Source: Bacteroidales bacterium
GTDB taxonomy: Bacteria > Bacteroidota > Bacteroidia > Bacteroidales > UBA6680
Assembly (NCBI GenBank): GCA_025210735.1
Contig: JAOARD010000061.1
Location: 1-64,000 of the forward strand
DNA length: 64,000 nucleotides
Direction: 5' to 3'
Position numbers and translations under genes: made by a program. Within the stretch, counting starts at the first letter, position 1. Every line of letters starts with the position of its first letter. The notes under the pieces were generated by a model that was given only the letters and a program-made list of their open reading frames with translations, searched no databases and was not told where the DNA came from. Below, one piece after another: positions 63,594 to 64,000 of the stretch.

Positions 63594-64000
63594 CTACATG
63601 CTAAACATAAAGAAACCGAGCGTAAAACCTAGTATTACTGAACCAACAATAACAATAGTATTGTTTTTTCTATCTTTCTTTACTCGTTGATCTACTTCAT
63701 GCTGTTCGTATTTCTGATCTGTTTCGGTGTTTTGTATATCTTCTGTTCTGTATAATACAGCCTTACATCTGTAACATGAACTAATAAGGTCAGGTCTCTT
63801 CTCATCTGTAATAATAACCAGATTGGCGCCAACAGAACAAGCCTCTTTTCTTAGTAACTCAATTGCATCATTCTCATTGCATACAACAGAAAAGCCAGTA
63901 TCACCTAATTTTACTTCTCCAACCTTTACTGCGTTATCATTATCCGGATAATCAGCTTTTTTAACAGTTACATTGCAATTGTAATAAGTCTGTTTGTTAT
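63594..64000 (-). CDS. Partial membrane-anchored protein, RcsF-like Cys domain (5' end outside window)
   Basis: An open minus-strand frame with no start in the window, ending at TAG 63594-63596, about 135 residues. The visible part has GDTGFSVVCNENDAIELL, KEACSVGANLVII and SSCYRCKAVLYR, with four Cys and a pattern like the small alpha/beta domains of RcsF-type proteins. A Lys/Glu-rich linker follows, then a C-terminal transmembrane helix (NTIVIVGSVILGFTLGFF). The gene continues past base 64000. Family assignment is a loose resemblance. Confidence 0.65.
   Translation of the reverse strand, partial: NKQTYYNCNVTVKKADYPDNDNAVKVGEVKLGDTGFSVVCNENDAIELLRKEACSVGANLVIITDEKRPDLISSCYRCKAVLYRTEDIQNTETDQKYEQHEVDQRVKKDRKNNTIVIVGSVILGFTLGFFMFSM

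Overview
The window is an AT-rich stretch of a chromosome from a member of the Bacteroidota, most likely order Bacteroidales. The evidence is a secreted protein with a type IX secretion (T9SS) sorting domain, two FISUMP-domain surface proteins, LytS/LytTR regulation, an IS30 remnant with a Bacteroidota-type C-terminus, and many promoters of the Bacteroidota form (TTG or TTTG, about 19-21 bases, then TAnnTTTG). Shine-Dalgarno sites are mostly absent; guaB is a clear exception. I cannot name the genus from the sequence.

Layout. 1-540: two identical tRNA-Leu(UAG) genes, each with its own promoter and terminator. 620-1789: a PatB/MalY-type C-S lyase. 2000-9464 (minus): a five-gene operon of RND adaptor, RND pump, TolC-type channel, LytS-type histidine kinase and LytTR response regulator, with a candidate LytTR direct-repeat operator at 9535-9568. 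9595-19018: a short-chain dehydrogenase, a cation/proton antiporter, sbcD-sbcC, a MarR regulator, a nitroreductase, a small membrane protein and an AlkD-like repair protein. 19144-22751: two RDD membrane proteins and pheT. 22971-23413: remnants of an Rpn-type nuclease/transposase and an IS30 transposase. 23516-27399: a DUF6051-like hydrolase, a lipoprotein, a GrpB-family protein and a two-gene unit of a small protein plus a zeta-toxin-like P-loop kinase.

27474-36624: two large secreted modular proteins of 1069 and 1739 residues. 36952-45988: guaB of the Tritrichomonas-like type, an S9 peptidase, a lipoprotein that may be a degenerate protease, an unknown protein, and a tight minus-strand trio (transglutaminase, HD hydrolase, HEAT repeats). 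46056-51553: a dihydroorotate dehydrogenase-like protein and two FISUMP proteins rich in 'NKP' repeats. 51855-54415: modABC for molybdate uptake. 54522-63367: a SNF2 helicase, an AI-2E/PerM-family protein, a CapA-family protein, a CPBP protease and two membrane proteins of unknown function. The window ends inside a minus-strand gene (63594-64000).

The most notable non-coding signals are the LytTR-type direct repeat that ties the efflux operon to its own regulators, and a family of degenerate intergenic units sharing CGAGTTCCAT and AAACGA(A)GCATGAG. These units lie in sense orientation upstream of sbcD, the marR-like gene, the dehydrogenase gene and modA.
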